A DNA stretch of 64,000 nucleotides, taken from NCBI GenBank assembly GCA_021495925.1, contig JAKEKT010000052.1:124001-188000 (forward strand). The letters are read 5' to 3'. Within the stretch, counting starts at the first letter, position 1. Each line of letters starts with the position of its first letter. Shown one piece after another: positions 61,692 through 64,000 of the stretch. The position numbers and the translations under genes are program-made. A model generated the notes under the pieces. It was not told where the DNA came from. It made no database searches and worked only from the letters and a program-made list of their open reading frames with translations. This stretch comes from Diplodia intermedia (taxonomy: Eukaryota; Ascomycota; Dothideomycetes; Botryosphaeriales; Botryosphaeriaceae).

Positions 61692-61754
61692 ACGCGTCGT
61701 GCAAAACGCGTTAGACGCACGCGTGCCGCAGCCGCGCTTGCAGCGCGAACGCGT
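61692..61754. promoter_or_regulatory. Cluster of four ACGCGT (MCB-type) boxes
   Basis: Perfect ACGCGT hexamers at 61692-61697, 61706-61711, 61719-61724 and 61749-61754. ACGCGT is the MluI cell-cycle box bound by MBF (Mbp1/Swi6 type) factors in yeasts and filamentous fungi. The target gene is not evident in the window. Confidence 0.45.
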
Positions 61755-64000
61755 TAGAGAGGACGCTATACCCATTCCATAAGCTTCGATAGCTTTGTTT
61801 CCTGAGACTAGAAACCACGTAGCGTCTAGGCCTCGTGCTCTTCGAACTTGTTGCTCCTTGGTATGATATAGAGGCGGGTTATTAGTTTTACGCATGTATG
61901 CACAATGTGATATGTTTGTTTACATGCCGGAGAGGGAAAAGTGGGTCGAATACAACTTCATGTAGTCAAGATCGACACTTTACTTTCGGGGTTGGCATGG
62001 CAGCGCCCCCAAGCCGTACATGCTGCGTTGAAGTGCTCAAAAGCCTACTTCAGTGCTTGTAAAATGCCGCCCCTATTTCACGGCGAAAGGATGGACCTTT
62101 AAGTGAATCGGACGCCTGCCAAGCGACGCTAAACTTGGGCGCGAATGTCGCGCCTACGCCATCCTCCACAGCCCTGAACTGCACCCTGTTCCCGACCGGC
62201 CAGCTCCCGCGCCGCAACCAAGCATCGCCAGGTTTAGTTCCCCACCCGGCGCAGAAGTTGCGGTGAGAAGTCCGGACAGCAATTTCTAAGTCCGATCCAG
62301 CTACAATTGCCCTGCTGACCTTGAGTCTGCCTTGCCACCTAGTCTATTTTTATTCTTGCGCCTGGCGCTGCTGTGCCGTACAACTGCAGCGCCTGAGTAA
62401 AACATGATTGGATGAGAATCAGTAGTCGCCCACTTGGCTTATCGCATCCTGGGTTTTGTAGTCTAGTCTGAAACATGCTTGGATGCACTGATGTGGCTCT
62501 TATTGTCAATTTCTGGGTCGTTTTTTCCCCCTTGCCCTTGGCTCACGCGTATCTCCGACAATAAATCCTAACAGAGATTCCTCACCCCGATTGTAATACT
62601 GTCATTATAATCGCAGTGGCAAACAAGATTTCTGTCAATAATCTTATAGTCACGATTGTTCTTCGACTAAAGCAAGATTTACATCATCTTTGCCATATTT
62701 ATTTAATGCCCGGAAGGCGTGAATACCTTTAGGATTAGGCTGATCTTTTCACAATCTTATTGGGCAAACGAGTAGAAGATACCGTCCTCCGACGCAGACT
62801 GCTACGAAGCTTAGGAACGTACAGCTAGAGATTGCTTTGCTGTAGTGCCGCTCTTGCGCCGCAGGAGATGCGCTTAGTGACGTATGCCAAAACAACAACG
62901 CTCCGCTCTCCCCCGTTTTATGGACATTCCCGGGTCCAAGCTTCAAAAACACGTATGACAGCCCCACTCTGAAGTCCAGCATCGGACGACCAAGGCGAAA
63001 GCTGTGGTTCCCGCTAGGTGATATGGGGCTTATGATAGGTTAGGTTTTCACCACAAGGCAGCCACGGTCCGAGCCAGAGACGGTGCCGCAGGGACAGGTG
63101 TGGATGGAGTTACAACCGGGCAGGCAGACAGATGAAGGGCGGCCTCCGCAAGGATGCGTTTCCTCTGCACCCGCAACGCCTTGCGGGCCCGACTCGCGTC
63201 TGCTGCGCGCGCGTGGGGGCGGGTCGGAGCTAGGCAATGTCTCCCGTCCTCCCCCCGAACCCTATCAGCTTCTCGCCCCAAAGAAAAGAGGGAAAAAGTA
63301 TTGAAATGCTTGGCAAAACCGGTGTTTGCGAGAAGAAACATTTTGAGCACACAATCCATCGTAACTTTCCTTTCTTGCCACTTATTGAACCATTAGCAAT
63401 TGGAGATTTGTCTCCGGATGATTACGCATGCGAACATATCAATATCATGCGGCCATGTGGTAGTTCTGCGAAATCCAACACTGAATTTGAGCGCAGATCT
63501 AAGGGTTGTAGGCGACAGTGGTCAGTAACGAACTTCACCTCTGGAAATGCTCCTACACAGAGTCTGCATTGCAAATTCAGAGACAGTGCAGTAACAGCCA
63601 ATGGAATTCTTGACAGGATTGTTTTGCGACGATACAACTCGTGGGATTTACAAATTTTCACCACCCCTGCGAGCTGAGGGCTCATCAACTGTGCCCATGT
63701 ACTTCAAGCAACGTCGGTCTGTAAGCCCACGACTCACAGATTTTCTGCGCCGCACAGCTGAAAGCGCTGTTATCAATTGTGCCTTGCCGGCCAGCTATTT
63801 CTGGCTGTTGTCCAACATTGCACTGCCACCGGCGCTTAAACAACGCCGCAAGAAAGAGGCCTTTAAGCAAGCGAACGCGCTGAAATTTCCTTCAGACTTC
63901 CTCTGCAGTATGGCGCTTCTACACCAGCGCACGCAACTCTACTTGTTTCATACATCATGAGGCCCGCGTCCCGTGCTTTGGTGAAATCTCTTACCATCAT

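Larger units (their letters stand above)
59842..64000. other. Gene-poor GC-normal region
   Basis: No convincing multi-exon gene or conserved domain is seen in about 4 kb. Open frames up to 146 codons have no recognised motif. Points of note are a possible short exon at 60896-61003 (minus) and the ACGCGT cluster at 61692-61754, both listed. Confidence 0.4.

Noticed and set aside
63040..63960. Overlapping open frames near the right end
   Set aside because: No domains or splice signals giving a longer product; probably chance.

Overview
This is nuclear DNA of a filamentous ascomycete (Pezizomycotina). The genes are GC-rich, are split by very short introns (49-66 bp, one of 293 bp) with GT..AG ends and CTAAC/CTGAC-like branch sites, and belong to families typical of such fungi. 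Two AT-rich blocks carry the signature of repeat-induced point mutation (RIP): CpA and TpG are almost absent, and TAA/TAG stand where homologues have CAA/CAG.

Layout. 1-2280: 5' two thirds of an intracellular GH3 beta-glucosidase (minus strand, runs off the left edge). 4260-6040: DUF4246 protein (plus), divergent from it. 6636-8572: 14-TM DHA2-type MFS transporter (plus, 5 exons). 9691-~13970: a PNP_UDP-NACHT-ankyrin NLR-type gene whose first 0.96 kb is intact and whose remainder has been destroyed by RIP. ~10650-15410: RIP block 1, whose right edge cuts through a 171-bp TA-flanked MITE (15384-15554) that holds a row of small hairpins. 16705-18210: fungal rhodopsin-like (PTH11-type) 7-TM protein (minus, 5 exons). 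20683-21153: small F-box protein (minus). 22373-24309: 8-exon gene for a 511-aa protein with a c-type heme motif CASCH (minus).

24425-59860: RIP block 2, about 35 kb. It can be read as one LTR retrotransposon with two 148-bp LTRs (24667-31332, split, and 59694-59841) and a 5-bp target duplication GAATA on both outer sides. Several Tad1-like LINEs (endonuclease, reverse transcriptase, RNase H) are nested in it. Two are full length (6.5 kb each), lie tail to tail and have 13-14 bp target duplications. One is an internally deleted 'half-LINE', one is a 5'-truncated copy with a perfect 13-bp duplication, and three more segments lie at 47.9-59.5 kb. The block has almost no ATG because TpG has been removed.

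59842-64000: GC-normal DNA with no convincing gene. A cluster of four ACGCGT boxes lies at 61692-61754.

The genes do not form an obvious pathway. They are independent accessory functions (sugar hydrolysis, efflux, sensing, self/non-self-type NLR) beside heterochromatin-like RIP islands. Splice sites were placed by reading frame continuity and family similarity by eye; no database search was possible.
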